Shown here: in pieces, positions 1-7,890 of the stretch
Layout of the letters: every line of letters begins with the position of its first letter
Position numbering within the stretch: the first letter of the stretch is position 1
From: Ruminococcus sp.
GTDB lineage: Bacteria > Bacillota > Clostridia > Oscillospirales > Ruminococcaceae
Assembly: GCF_019417665.1 (NCBI RefSeq)
Contig: NZ_DXUU01000002.1
Coordinates: 11,859-75,858, forward strand
Length of the DNA stretch: 64,000 nucleotides
Direction of reading: 5' to 3'
Notes under the pieces: model-generated
The model's input: only the letters and a program-made list of their open reading frames with translations
Database searches by the model: none
Told to the model about the DNA's origin: nothing
Made by a program: the position numbers and the translations under genes

Positions 1-386
1 CGTCATATGGCATCAGGATGCAAATGGGCACACAAATCTGTACTGCGGCAGAAACAAGCTCTGCCCTGCATTCCATCTGCAAACTGCGCCGTTATCACTG
101 TTCGTCCGGAGACCCCTTGCACCGGAACGAAAAGCCTTACTTTATATTATGACAAAATCTTGAAACTTTTGCAAGCCTTTTTGCAAAAAAAATTTGTGTA
201 TTGTGATTTTTGTATAACTTGCCACAAAAAAAGGGGCAGATTTTTTTTAAAAAATGTATAGTATTTTCAAGAGAAGTATGTTATAATAAAGATACGCCGG
301 CTGGAAACGGAGAATTTGCCAGATTTTCCCTTTTGCAATCACGCAGCCGGAAACACAAACGAATTTAAAACTGGAGGTAGTTACCA
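1..386. other. Intergenic leader before ppdK
   Basis: No recognisable gene. An open frame at 7-261 has no ribosome binding site, no family resemblance and unusual composition, so I do not call it. The right half is AT-rich with A and T runs (about 180-260) and ends in the ppdK promoter and leader. The first 250 bases could hold the tail of something outside the window, but nothing shows it. Confidence 0.5.
282..287 (+). promoter_or_regulatory. -10 box of the ppdK promoter
   Basis: A perfect TATAAT about 100 bases before the ppdK start. The hexamer 17 bp upstream (259-264) matches TTGACA poorly, so only the -10 box is firm. The AT-rich tract just upstream could act as an UP element. Confidence 0.55.
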
Positions 387-3023
387 ATGGCAAACAAATG
401 GGTTTATATGTTTAGCGAAGGCGACATGAGCATGCGCAACCTTCTCGGAGGCAAGGGTGCTAACCTGGCTGAAATGACAAGCATCGGCCTTCCTGTGCCG
501 CAGGGCTTCACCATCACAACTGAGGCTTGTACACAGTATTATGAAGACGGACGCAAGATCAGCGACGAGATCATGGATCAAGTCATGGAAGGCGTCAAGA
601 AGATGGAAGAGATCAACGGCAAGAAGTTCGGCGATCTGAAGAATCCGCTTCTGGTTTCTGTACGTTCCGGCGCTCGTGCATCTATGCCGGGTATGATGGA
701 TACCATCCTGAACCTGGGTCTGAATGACGATGTTGTTGCCGCTATGATCGCAGGCAACCCGGATCCGGCTTTTGAGCGCTTCGTATACGACTCCTACAGA
801 CGTTTCATCCAGATGTTCTCTGACGTTGTTATGGAAGTTGGTAAGAAGTACTTCGAACAACTCATCGACAAGATGAAGGAAGAAAAGGGCGTTCAGTACG
901 ACGTTGAGCTGACTGCACAGGATCTTAAGACTCTGGCTGAACAGTTCAAGGCTGAATATAAGAAGCAGCTGGGCGCAGACTTCCCGTCTGATCCGGTTGA
1001 GCAGCTGAAGCTCGCTATTGAGGCTGTATTCCGCAGCTGGGACAACCCGAGAGCTAACGTATATCGTCGTGACAACGATATTCCGTACAGTTGGGGTACC
1101 GCTGTAAACGTAATGCCGATGGTATTCGGTAACCTGAACAATCAGTCTGGTACTGGTGTTGCATTTACCCGTGACCCGGCTACTGGTGAAAAGAAGCTGA
1201 TGGGTGAATTCCTGATCAACGCACAGGGCGAAGACGTTGTTGCCGGTGTTCGTACACCGATGCCGATCGCTCAGATGGAAGAGGAATTCCCGGATGCATA
1301 TGCTGAATTCATCAAGGTTTGTGATACACTGGAAAACCACTATCACGACATGCAGGATATGGAATTCACTGTTGAGAACAAGAAGCTGTACATGCTGCAG
1401 TGCCGTAACGGTAAGAGAACCGCTCAGGCTGCACTGCAGATCGCTTGTGATCTGGTAGATGAAGGACATAAGACAGAAGAAGAAGCTGTTCTGATGATCG
1501 ACCCGAGAAACCTGGACACACTGCTGCACCCGCAGTTCGATGCAAAGGCTCTGAAGGCTGCTACTCCGATGGGCAAGGGTCTGGGCGCATCTCCTGGTGC
1601 TGCTTGCGGTAAGGTTGTATTTACAGCTGACGACGCTGAATCCTGGAACGCAAAGGGCGAAAAGGTTATCCTGGTTCGTCTGGAAACTTCTCCGGAAGAT
1701 ATCACCGGTATGAAGGCTTCTCAGGGTATTCTGACTGTTCGCGGCGGTATGACTTCTCACGCTGCCGTTGTTGCTCGTGGTATGGGTACCTGCTGCGTAT
1801 CCGGCTGCGGTGACATCAAGATGGACGAAGAAAACAAGAAGTTCGAACTGGGCGGAAAGACTTTCACAGAAGGCGATTTCATCTCCATCGACGGTTCTAC
1901 CGGTAACATCTATGACGGCATCATCCCGACCGTTGACGCTTCCATCGCAGGCACATTCGGTCGTGTTATGGGCTGGGCTGACAAGTACAGAACCATGAAG
2001 GTTCGTACCAATGCTGATACACCGGCAGACGCTAAGAAGGCTCGTGAACTGGGCGCTGAAGGTATCGGTCTGTGCCGTACCGAGCACATGTTCTTTGAGG
2101 CTGACAGAATCGCTGCATTCCGTGAAATGATCTGCGCTGATACTGTTGAAGAAAGAGAAGCTGCTCTGGCTAAGATCGAGCCGATGCAGCAGGGCGACTT
2201 TGAGGCTCTGTATGAGGCTCTGGAAGGCAATCCGGTTACCATCCGTTTCCTGGATCCGCCGCTCCACGAATTCGTTCCTACCGAGGAAGAGGATATCAAG
2301 AAGCTGGCTGACGCTCAGGGCAAGACCGTTGAGGAGATCAAGAGCATCATCGCTTCTCTCCACGAGTTCAACCCGATGATGGGTCACCGTGGCTGCCGTC
2401 TGGCTGTTACTTATCCGGAAATCGCAAAGATGCAGACGAAGGCTATCATCAAGGCTGCAATCAATGTGAAGAAGAATCACCCGGATTGGACAGTAAAGCC
2501 GGAAATCATGATCCCGCTGATCGGTGATGTGAAGGAACTGAAGTTTGTTAAGAAGGTAGTTGTTGAAACTGCTGATGCTGAGATCGCTGCTGCCGGCAGT
2601 GACCTGACATATGAAGTTGGTACCATGATCGAGATCCCGAGAGCTGCTCTGACAGCTGACGATATCGCAAAGGAAGCTGATTTCTTCTGCTTCGGTACAA
2701 ACGACCTGACTCAGATGACTTATGGCTTCTCTCGTGACGATGCTGGTAAGTTCCTGGGCGCATATTATGACGCAAAGATCTTCGAGAACGATCCGTTTGC
2801 AAAACTGGATCAGACTGGTGTCGGCAAGCTCATGAAGATGGCTATCGACCTGGGCAAGCCCGTAAACAGCAAGCTGCACTGTGGTATCTGCGGTGAGCAC
2901 GGCGGTGACCCGACATCTGTTGAGTTCTGCCACGAAATCGGTCTGGACTATGTTTCCTGCTCGCCGTTCCGTGTGCCGATCGCAAGACTGGCTGCTGCAC
3001 AGGCTGCAATCAAAAACAAGTAA
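387..3023 (+). CDS. ppdK: Pyruvate, phosphate dikinase
   Basis: Cytoplasmic enzyme interconverting PEP, AMP and PPi with pyruvate, ATP and Pi; in anaerobic Firmicutes it can replace or bypass pyruvate kinase. The 878 residues match the usual bacterial length. The N-terminal nucleotide-binding domain starts with the family-typical MANKWVYMFSEGD. The swivelling phosphohistidine domain shows GGMTSHAAVVARG, with the phosphorylated His at residue 458. The C-terminal PEP/pyruvate barrel ends with CGICGEHGG; its Cys residues at 832 and 835 lie where the family's catalytic Cys sits. A strong GGAGG at 373-377 fixes the start. It is monocistronic, with its own promoter and a strong terminator. Codon use is heavily biased (AAG, GAA, CTG), as expected of a highly expressed gene, which also explains the long open frame on the opposite strand. 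Confidence 0.98.
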   Translation: MANKWVYMFSEGDMSMRNLLGGKGANLAEMTSIGLPVPQGFTITTEACTQYYEDGRKISDEIMDQVMEGVKKMEEINGKKFGDLKNPLLVSVRSGARASMPGMMDTILNLGLNDDVVAAMIAGNPDPAFERFVYDSYRRFIQMFSDVVMEVGKKYFEQLIDKMKEEKGVQYDVELTAQDLKTLAEQFKAEYKKQLGADFPSDPVEQLKLAIEAVFRSWDNPRANVYRRDNDIPYSWGTAVNVMPMVFGNLNNQSGTGVAFTRDPATGEKKLMGEFLINAQGEDVVAGVRTPMPIAQMEEEFPDAYAEFIKVCDTLENHYHDMQDMEFTVENKKLYMLQCRNGKRTAQAALQIACDLVDEGHKTEEEAVLMIDPRNLDTLLHPQFDAKALKAATPMGKGLGASPGAACGKVVFTADDAESWNAKGEKVILVRLETSPEDITGMKASQGILTVRGGMTSHAAVVARGMGTCCVSGCGDIKMDEENKKFELGGKTFTEGDFISIDGSTGNIYDGIIPTVDASIAGTFGRVMGWADKYRTMKVRTNADTPADAKKARELGAEGIGLCRTEHMFFEADRIAAFREMICADTVEEREAALAKIEPMQQGDFEALYEALEGNPVTIRFLDPPLHEFVPTEEEDIKKLADAQGKTVEEIKSIIASLHEFNPMMGHRGCRLAVTYPEIAKMQTKAIIKAAINVKKNHPDWTVKPEIMIPLIGDVKELKFVKKVVVETADAEIAAAGSDLTYEVGTMIEIPRAALTADDIAKEADFFCFGTNDLTQMTYGFSRDDAGKFLGAYYDAKIFENDPFAKLDQTGVGKLMKMAIDLGKPVNSKLHCGICGEHGGDPTSVEFCHEIGLDYVSCSPFRVPIARLAAAQAAIKNK

Positions 3024-3136
3024 GATCTGTTCTTTTTCATACGACCATAAACCTTACTGACCTTTGACAGTACCTGCACCCTGCGGACAAGCAGCCGGCA
3101 GAAGCTGTCGCAATGATTCCCGAATGTAAACATAGA

Positions 3137-3173
3137 AAAGCCCTTGTCTGGACGCAGACAGGGGCTTTTTTGG
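3137..3173 (+). terminator. Rho-independent terminator after ppdK
   Basis: Fourteen-base arms (3137-3150 and 3155-3168) around a GACG loop, with one mismatch-type pair, followed by a T run. Confidence 0.9.
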
Positions 3174-3212
3174 GTGCAGTATTCCTATTTAAAGCAAAGC
3201 GTGTTTTGGGCA

Positions 3213-3243
3213 AAAAAAATGCCAGGATAAACGAACATCCTGG
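3213..3243 (-). terminator. Minus-strand terminator of the mini-gene
   Basis: Read on the minus strand, CCAGGAT and ATCCTGG (3237-3243 and 3222-3228) form a hairpin followed within two bases by eight T. It lies ten bases after the stop of the small ORF at 3253-3369 and has no other minus-strand gene to serve. Confidence 0.8.
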
Positions 3244-3252
3244 ACTTTCATA

Positions 3253-3369
3253 TCATATAAAATCAGTAGAACAAAAGAAAGGAGACAACAAAACGAGTGA
3301 TAAAATCAAATGAAAAAATCGATAAAACCATGAATAAAAAGAGGTTTTCAGTCGAAGACATTCTTTCAT
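3253..3369 (-). CDS. Candidate 38-residue hydrophobic peptide
   Basis: Not a recognised family. The peptide starts MKECLRLKTSF and has four basic residues (K2, R6, K8, R17) before a strongly hydrophobic Phe/Leu-rich stretch (about residues 18-33, core FFHLILSLVLLSPFF), consistent with one short membrane segment. It forms a complete transcription unit: a near-consensus promoter (TTGACG, 17 bp, TATAAT) with a predicted start near 3386, AAGGTGAT about 11 bases before the ATG, and a terminator directly after the stop. The whole RNA would be about 170 nt. Size, charge pattern and compact unit resemble type I toxins or small membrane regulators. I found no convincing antisense promoter. It could instead be a leader or an sRNA with an incidental ORF. 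Confidence 0.5.
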   Translation of the reverse strand: MKECLRLKTSFYSWFYRFFHLILSLVLLSPFFCSTDFI

Positions 3370-3392
3370 CCAATCAGCTTATCACCTTTTAT

Positions 3393-3421
3393 ATTATACA
3401 CAATCTCCCTGCAGTCGTCAA
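3393..3421 (-). promoter_or_regulatory. Promoter of the small hydrophobic peptide gene
   Basis: Minus strand TTGACG (3421-3416), a 17 bp spacer, then TATAAT (3398-3393). It fires away from the DUF378 gene into the small ORF. Confidence 0.75.
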
Positions 3422-3666
3422 GAGAATTTCGCTAAAAACCCGGAAAAATCGGTTTTTTTGTAGAAATGCACAAAAACAGCAATGCGGTTTTATTGATTAT
3501 TATGAAAAATGCGTCGTAATTTCCGTAAGTTTTGTCGAATTTTGCCGCATTTTCCCGTACAATGTAATTCATGTATAACATTTTTCTCGTGTGGAATACT
3601 ATTTCTGCACATCTGTAGAAAGCGGACAAGTATTTTTACAGCGAGTGCGGAAATGAGGTGAATACC

Positions 3667-3891
3667 ATGTGGGATAAGCTAGCACTGATCCTGCTGATCA
3701 TCGGTGGTATCAACTGGGGTCTGGTCGGCGTATTTGAATTTGATCTCGTCGCCTGGATCTTCGGCGGTGCAGCATCATTCATCAGCCGTGCGATCTATAT
3801 TCTGGTTGCGATCTCTGCACTATGGTGTATGACGTTCCTCTTCCGAAGAGATGCACTGACAGAACCGTCAGCTGCAACGGAACGACGCTGA
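3667..3891 (+). CDS. DUF378 (YuzA-like) small membrane protein
   Basis: A 74-residue integral membrane protein of unknown function. It opens MWDKLALILLIIGG and continues INWGLVGVFEFDLV, the hallmark of DUF378, then IFGGAASFISRAIYILVAISALW as the second membrane segment, shown here only in part. I start at the ATG at 3667 rather than the in-frame GTG at 3658, because the GTG is part of the GAGGTG ribosome binding site six bases upstream and family members begin at MWDK. It is monocistronic, with a terminator directly after the stop. Confidence 0.85.
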   Translation: MWDKLALILLIIGGINWGLVGVFEFDLVAWIFGGAASFISRAIYILVAISALWCMTFLFRRDALTEPSAATERR

Positions 3892-3897
3892 TTCAGA

Positions 3898-3926
3898 GGG
3901 AGCCTGTAATAAGGCTCCTTTTTTTC
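3898..3926 (+). terminator. Terminator after the DUF378 gene
   Basis: GGAGCC and GGCTCC (3899-3904, 3913-3918) with an eight-base loop, followed by a T run. Confidence 0.85.
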
Positions 3927-4004
3927 GGCATATCCGAAAAGCGGCACGCATAAACATGTATCAGTTGCATCTGACTGCTGCATTTTCAAAGGAGGAATTT
4001 TTTC

Positions 4005-4724
4005 ATGCCAAATCAAAACCAGCATCCCCGTACACCGGAGGAATATCAAGAGGAACTCATGCGGCTGTATCGCAATGCACAAGCAGCAAATCCAGCGCCG
4101 CCTGCTTCTGCATCATCCCAACCAACTCCTGCAACAAAACCTGCACCAAATCCAGAACCGGAACCCTCTGCACCGCCAGAGCCTGCCCCAGCACCGGAAC
4201 CCACACCCATGCCAGAACCGATGCCTATGCCAGAACCTGTTATCCCTGCGGAACCAATGCCTATACCAGAACAGCCTGCCCCAGCACCGGAGATGGAAAT
4301 TCAGCCGGAAACACAACAGAAAGAAAATGCCCCACAGACCGCTATTGGATGGATTCAGGTCATCGCCCGTTCCGCCGGAAATGCCAGAGCTATCCCTGGC
4401 GTTTCTGTTCTCATCACCAATGGCACTGGAACACAAATGGAATTGGAGCATGTGGCTGTCACCGACGAAAGCGGTGAAACAGAAAAAATTGCCCTGCCCG
4501 TTCCAGCAGCTTCCCTGTCGTTGGATCAGAATGAGAAATTACAGCCCTACAGCACTTATGATGTGAGTGTTTACGCTTCAGGCTATTACCGTCAGGTCAG
4601 CGAAAGTGTGCCGGTTTTCGCCGGCATTACATCCCGTCAGATCTTTTCCATGATTCCCCTGCCCATCTATCCCCAGGAAGAACCGGAAACCATCACATAC
4701 CGCAACACAGAACCGAATCTTTAA
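4005..4724 (+). CDS. Proline-rich protein with a C-terminal Ig/carboxypeptidase-regulatory-like domain
   Basis: Unknown function. The 239 residues have a short acidic N-terminus, a low-complexity Pro/Glu/Ala segment (about residues 25-108, built of PEP, PAPEP and PMPEP units) and a C-terminal beta-rich domain (about 115-225) with IPGVSVLITNGTG, VAVTDESGETEKIALP and YDVSVYASGYY. That order resembles prealbumin-like domains of the Cna-B or carboxypeptidase-regulatory type. No signal peptide is visible. AAAGGAGG at 3988-3995 supports the start. It is first of three genes (next at 4736, 6146) whose partners carry peptidoglycan-binding repeats, so a role at the wall or spore envelope is inferred; the Pro-rich stretch would be a spacer. 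Confidence 0.7.
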   Translation: MPNQNQHPRTPEEYQEELMRLYRNAQAANPAPPASASSQPTPATKPAPNPEPEPSAPPEPAPAPEPTPMPEPMPMPEPVIPAEPMPIPEQPAPAPEMEIQPETQQKENAPQTAIGWIQVIARSAGNARAIPGVSVLITNGTGTQMELEHVAVTDESGETEKIALPVPAASLSLDQNEKLQPYSTYDVSVYASGYYRQVSESVPVFAGITSRQIFSMIPLPIYPQEEPETITYRNTEPNL

Positions 4725-4735
4725 GGAGAAACACT

Positions 4736-6133
4736 ATGCCAGTCGGAGAACCTTATATTCCCAGAGACATTACCGTACATCTGGGGCGTCCCCAGGATGA
4801 CGGAGAAAATGTCACCATTTCCTTTCCAGATTACATCAAAAACGTAGCATCCAGCGAAATTTACCCTACATGGCCGGAAAACTCTCTCCGTGCCAATATT
4901 TACGTCATTGTCAGCTTTGCCCTCAATCGTATCTATACAGAATGGTATCGTGCGAGAGGATACCCTTTTGACATCACGAACTCCACTCAGTTTGACCAGA
5001 AGTACATATATGGCAGAGAAGTATTTGAAAACGTTTCCCAACTGGTGGATGAATTGTTCAATTCCTACGTCCGCCGGCAGGGCAGCGTTGAGCCGATGTT
5101 CACCGCTTTCTGCAACGGTACTACGGTGACATGTGAAGGACTGTCCCAATGGGGAACTGTCCCCCTGGCACAACAGGGCATGACGCCGTATGAGATCCTG
5201 AAATATTATTATGGCGACAACATTGATATTGTAACAAATGTGCCCGTTATGACAAATACACCTTCCTATCCTGGATTCCCCCTGGAGTTGGGATACAGCG
5301 GCGACCCGGTGCGTACCATTCAGGTTCAGCTGAACCGCATTTCCAGAAACTACCCTGCGATTCCGAAGATCGGTGATGTGGTAGGCGATTTCGACTATAT
5401 CACAGAGGAAGCCGTAAAAGTCTTTCAGGATATTTTTGGACTGCCGGAAACTGGCGTGGTCAACGAAGCAACCTGGTATCAAATTGCCTACATTTTCACC
5501 AGCGTCAAGAATCTGGCGGAACTGAATTCAGAGGGACTGACCATGGAAGAAGTGGAACAGCAGTTTACGGGCACGCTGCAGATCGGCATGCAGGGGCAGG
5601 ATGTCCGCACCATTCAGTATTATCTTGCTGTCATTGGCGCTTATTATGCAGCAGTGCAGCCTGTGGAGATCACTGGATATTTCGGGGCGCAGACGGAGAC
5701 TTCCGTGAAATCTTTGCAGCAAGTATTCGGGTTGCCTCAGACAGGAATCGTGGACGGTGACACTTGGTATGCTATGTTTGACGCATATTCCGGCATTGTA
5801 GAATCCGTTCCCATAGATACCACCGTCAATGACGTGGTGCTATATCCGGGCGTTGTCCTGCGGGAAGGCACTACCAGCGAATATGTGAAACTGCTGCAAA
5901 CGTATCTCTCTTTCATCCACGAGACTTATCCAGAGATCCCGGCGGTAAATGCCACAGGCTATTTCGGCCCCATGACAAAGGCATCCGTTATTGCCTTTCA
6001 GCGACAGTTCGGTTATCCTCAGAACGGTGTCGTAGGTGCAGCTGCCTGGAATGCCATTACGAGTCTGTATTCAGATCTGAAATATGGGTATAACAAGCAG
6101 CCGTATCAAGCACCGGGATATATTATCAGATAA
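4736..6133 (+). CDS. Protein with three peptidoglycan-binding_1 repeats and a SpoIID-like N-terminal region
   Basis: The 465-residue protein has two parts. About residues 1-170 contain CEGLSQWGTVPLAQQG and YEILKYYYGDNIDI, resembling the SQxG...LA..G...IL.YYY pattern of SpoIID/LytB proteins. About residues 180-460 hold three PG_binding_1 units with the characteristic VKVFQDIFGLPETGVV, VKSLQQVFGLPQTGIV and VIAFQRQFGYPQNGVV cores. There is no N-terminal signal peptide, which is odd for a wall-binding protein and suggests action in the mother cell or forespore, or export by another route. It starts twelve bases after the preceding stop, with its own AAGGAG, and is followed by another repeat protein. 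Family assignment of the repeats is firm; the SpoIID likeness is tentative. Confidence 0.8.
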   Translation: MPVGEPYIPRDITVHLGRPQDDGENVTISFPDYIKNVASSEIYPTWPENSLRANIYVIVSFALNRIYTEWYRARGYPFDITNSTQFDQKYIYGREVFENVSQLVDELFNSYVRRQGSVEPMFTAFCNGTTVTCEGLSQWGTVPLAQQGMTPYEILKYYYGDNIDIVTNVPVMTNTPSYPGFPLELGYSGDPVRTIQVQLNRISRNYPAIPKIGDVVGDFDYITEEAVKVFQDIFGLPETGVVNEATWYQIAYIFTSVKNLAELNSEGLTMEEVEQQFTGTLQIGMQGQDVRTIQYYLAVIGAYYAAVQPVEITGYFGAQTETSVKSLQQVFGLPQTGIVDGDTWYAMFDAYSGIVESVPIDTTVNDVVLYPGVVLREGTTSEYVKLLQTYLSFIHETYPEIPAVNATGYFGPMTKASVIAFQRQFGYPQNGVVGAAAWNAITSLYSDLKYGYNKQPYQAPGYIIR

Positions 6134-6145
6134 GGAGATGCGCAA

Positions 6146-6685
6146 ATGGCTTATACCGAAGAACAAAAACGGGAACATATCCGGGAATTGCAGACCTATT
6201 TGCATGGGCTTTCCCATGTGCAAGACCTGCCACGTGTTGCACCGGACGGCATCTATGACCCTAAAACTGCCGCCGCTGTCCGGGAATTTCAACAGAAAAA
6301 CCAGCTTCGCCCCAATGGCGCAGCAAATACCGCCACGTGGAATGCCCTTGTGGAAGCATATCTGGATGAAGTCGTACCACCGCTGAATGCCGTTGTCCTT
6401 TTTCCGGCGGGAATCTGCAGTTATTCTCTCGGCGATAAAGGTGCCAGCGTGTATCTGATTCAGGGTATCCTACAAGCGATCCAATCGATTTTCCCCCAGC
6501 TGCCGCCTGTGCAGGCAAACGGTATATTTGACAATACCACCGCACACGCAGTCCAGGAATTCCAGAAACTGACCAGTGCTCCACCGTCCGGGGAAGTCGA
6601 TGCGGCAACCTGGAATCGGCTCGTTGCTGCACTGGACAATGAGGTAAACGTGATGCCAAAAAGAGAATCACTGACGTGGGATTGA
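6146..6685 (+). CDS. Small protein with two peptidoglycan-binding_1 repeats
   Basis: The 179 residues are essentially two PG_binding_1 units: the first ends in TAAAVREFQQKNQLRPNG, the second in AVQEFQKLTSAPPSGEVD, each followed by the usual ATWN. There is no signal peptide or catalytic domain. An AAGGAG at 6132-6137 precedes the ATG, and only twelve bases separate it from the previous gene, so it is the last gene of the operon and ends at a long terminator hairpin. It probably binds peptidoglycan as an accessory of the upstream protein; the substrate is inferred from the family. Confidence 0.8.
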   Translation: MAYTEEQKREHIRELQTYLHGLSHVQDLPRVAPDGIYDPKTAAAVREFQQKNQLRPNGAANTATWNALVEAYLDEVVPPLNAVVLFPAGICSYSLGDKGASVYLIQGILQAIQSIFPQLPPVQANGIFDNTTAHAVQEFQKLTSAPPSGEVDAATWNRLVAALDNEVNVMPKRESLTWD

Positions 6686-6697
6686 TAAGAGTATGTG

Positions 6698-6740
6698 GAA
6701 GCCACTTCTGATGCTGTGTGTCAGAAATGGCTTCTTTTTT
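6698..6740 (+). terminator. Terminator of the peptidoglycan-binding operon
   Basis: Fourteen-base arms (6698-6711 and 6721-6734) with a nine-base loop, then T6. Its right arm is also the start of the conserved upstream flank of the cassette pair. Confidence 0.85.
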
Positions 6741-6819
6741 ATGATTGGATTGACTTTTCTTTCTTCCGGTGGTATAATTTTGGTGTGACGATAAATCGAA
6801 ATTTGAGGAGGTGAATGAT
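6708..6819 (+). repeat. Upstream flank repeat, copy 1
   Basis: About 112 bases carrying promoter and ribosome binding site; a diverged copy lies at 7201-7314. Shared landmarks are CTGATGC, GTGTGTCAGAA, TTGACTTTTCTTT, CGGTGGTATAATT, ATAAATCG and a GGAGG-type site. Similarity stops at the start codons. Confidence 0.85.
6750..6778 (+). promoter_or_regulatory. Promoter of the zinc-ribbon cassette gene
   Basis: TTGACT (6750-6755), a 17 bp spacer and TATAAT (6773-6778), about 40 bases before the start codon. Confidence 0.85.
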
Positions 6820-7014
6820 ATGAAGAAATGTATTAGATGTGAATCTGAAATGATTGAAAACTACGATGTAAAAGTAGAAGGTGCGGCATATGGCTTGAAA
6901 ATTACGAAACAGGGAATATTCAAAGACAATCTTGGTAAGGTGCAAGCTGCCGTTTGTCCGGAATGCGGCTATATTGAATTCTATTTGGATGATATTTCTA
7001 AAATTAAAAAATAA
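6820..7014 (+). CDS. Small zinc-ribbon protein
   Basis: Unknown function, 64 residues. Two CxxC pairs (C4-C7 in KKCIRC and C46-C49 in AVCPECGY) form a zinc ribbon like those of YgiT/MqsA-type and other small nucleic-acid-binding proteins. I start at the ATG at 6820 because the in-frame GTG at 6811 belongs to the AGGAGGTG ribosome binding site. The gene is AT-richer than its neighbours and is cargo A of a two-cassette arrangement: its promoter region and its 3' flank are both repeated around the GNAT gene at 7315, while the coding sequences are unrelated. Confidence 0.7.
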   Translation: MKKCIRCESEMIENYDVKVEGAAYGLKITKQGIFKDNLGKVQAAVCPECGYIEFYLDDISKIKK

Positions 7015-7047
7015 TGGGAAATTTCAATTCGCCTGTAAAATCAAAAA

Positions 7048-7082
7048 AACCTGAGAAGATCAAAATCTTCCCAGGTTTTTTG
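7048..7082 (+). terminator. Terminator after the zinc-ribbon gene
   Basis: Arms 7048-7060 and 7065-7077 (AACCTGAGAAGAT and its near complement) with a four-base loop, then T5. It is part of the duplicated flank. Confidence 0.85.
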
Positions 7083-7128
7083 TTATAATGTCACGCCACC
7101 TTTACAAGTGCGGATTTTTACTGCATAT

Positions 7129-7203
7129 TCACCAGATCATCCGATACTGCGCTGAAAAAGGCTTCACATGAGACGGATGAGCTTTGGCATAATTCAGAAT
7201 CTG
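7129..7203 (-). pseudogene. 3'-end fragment of the YkgJ-like gene
   Basis: On the minus strand this encodes QILNYAKAHPSHVKPFSAQY and the final RMIW plus stop, the same ending as the intact gene at 8004-8474. Nothing upstream belongs to that gene, so it is a duplicated tail and not a functional ORF. It shows that the cassette's downstream flank includes part of a neighbouring coding region. Confidence 0.85.
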
Positions 7204-7314
7204 ATGCAGTGTGTCAGAAGTGGCTTTGCGTTTTTTGTGTTTGACTGAATTGACTTTTCTTTTTTTCGGTGGTATAATTGGTATGATAATAAATCGGAAG
7301 TTGGAGGAAAGAAA
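7201..7314 (+). repeat. Upstream flank repeat, copy 2
   Basis: Counterpart of 6708-6819, joined directly to the first downstream flank at CTGATGC. The left arm of the terminator hairpin seen in copy 1 is missing here, which marks the recombination joint. Confidence 0.85.
7250..7278 (+). promoter_or_regulatory. Promoter of the GNAT cassette gene
   Basis: TTGACT (7250-7255), 17 bp, TATAAT (7273-7278). Same boxes, spacing and flanks as the promoter at 6750-6778. Confidence 0.85.
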
Positions 7315-7884
7315 ATGCTTACACATATCGGCACGAATACCATTGAAACAGAAAGATTAATTCTTCGCAGATTTGAATATTCAGATAATGCATCAATGCG
7401 AAAAAACTGGATCGCCGATAAAAAGATACAATCTTTATACCGTGAACCGGTTTACACAACGGAATTAGAAGTAAAAGAACTTCTTGATAAATATATCGGC
7501 TCATATGAAAAAGAAGACTATTATCGTTGGGCTATAATAGATAAAATATCCCTAGACTGCATAGGTCAAATAGCATACTACCTTGTTGACAGTAAGAATA
7601 ACTTTGCGGAGATAGAATATTGTATCGGTTCGGATTTTCAGTGCAAAGGTCTTGCAACAGAAGCAACAAAGGCGGTTATCGCATATGGATTTGAAAAAAT
7701 CAAATTGCATAAAGTTCAAATATGCACAATGACGATCAACAGTGCATCAAAAAGAGTCATTGAAAAATGTGGTTTTACATATGAAGGTACATTAAGAGAC
7801 TGCTTCTTTATAGATGATAAATATATCGGAAGACTATATTATTCCATTTTAAAAGATGAGTACGAAAAATATGAATCTATTTAA
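7315..7884 (+). CDS. GNAT acetyltransferase, RimJ/RimL type
   Basis: Predicted acetyl-CoA-dependent N-acetyltransferase of 189 residues. The start TERLILRRFEYSDN is typical of RimJ/RimL relatives. The acetyl-CoA loop is represented by GSDFQCKGLATEATKAVIAY, followed by INSASKRVIEKCGFTYEGTL. The substrate is unknown; the family modifies ribosomal proteins, antibiotics and amino acids. TTGGAGGAAAG precedes the ATG. Base composition is clearly AT-richer than neighbouring housekeeping genes, with AAA, ATA and GAA codons, which suggests transfer. It is cargo B of the cassette pair, sharing its promoter and 3' flank with the zinc-ribbon gene. Confidence 0.85.
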   Translation: MLTHIGTNTIETERLILRRFEYSDNASMRKNWIADKKIQSLYREPVYTTELEVKELLDKYIGSYEKEDYYRWAIIDKISLDCIGQIAYYLVDSKNNFAEIEYCIGSDFQCKGLATEATKAVIAYGFEKIKLHKVQICTMTINSASKRVIEKCGFTYEGTLRDCFFIDDKYIGRLYYSILKDEYEKYESI

Positions 7885-7890
7885 CAGGAT

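Larger units (their letters stand above)
7019..7203 (+). repeat. Downstream flank repeat, copy 1
   Basis: About 185 bases beginning just after the zinc-ribbon stop codon; a close copy is at 7891-8078. It contains a terminator and, on the minus strand, a broken copy of the last 25 codons of the YkgJ-like gene at 8004-8474. Confidence 0.9.

Noticed and set aside
7..261. 84-codon frame at the window start
   Set aside because: No ribosome binding site and no recognisable domain; overlaps the AT-rich ppdK promoter region.
381..2933. 850-codon open frame antisense to ppdK
   Set aside because: Produced by strong codon bias in ppdK; no ribosome binding site, no family resemblance, low-complexity composition.
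3297..3578. 93-codon plus-strand frame
   Set aside because: No ribosome binding site; it is antisense to the better supported small gene and its promoter.
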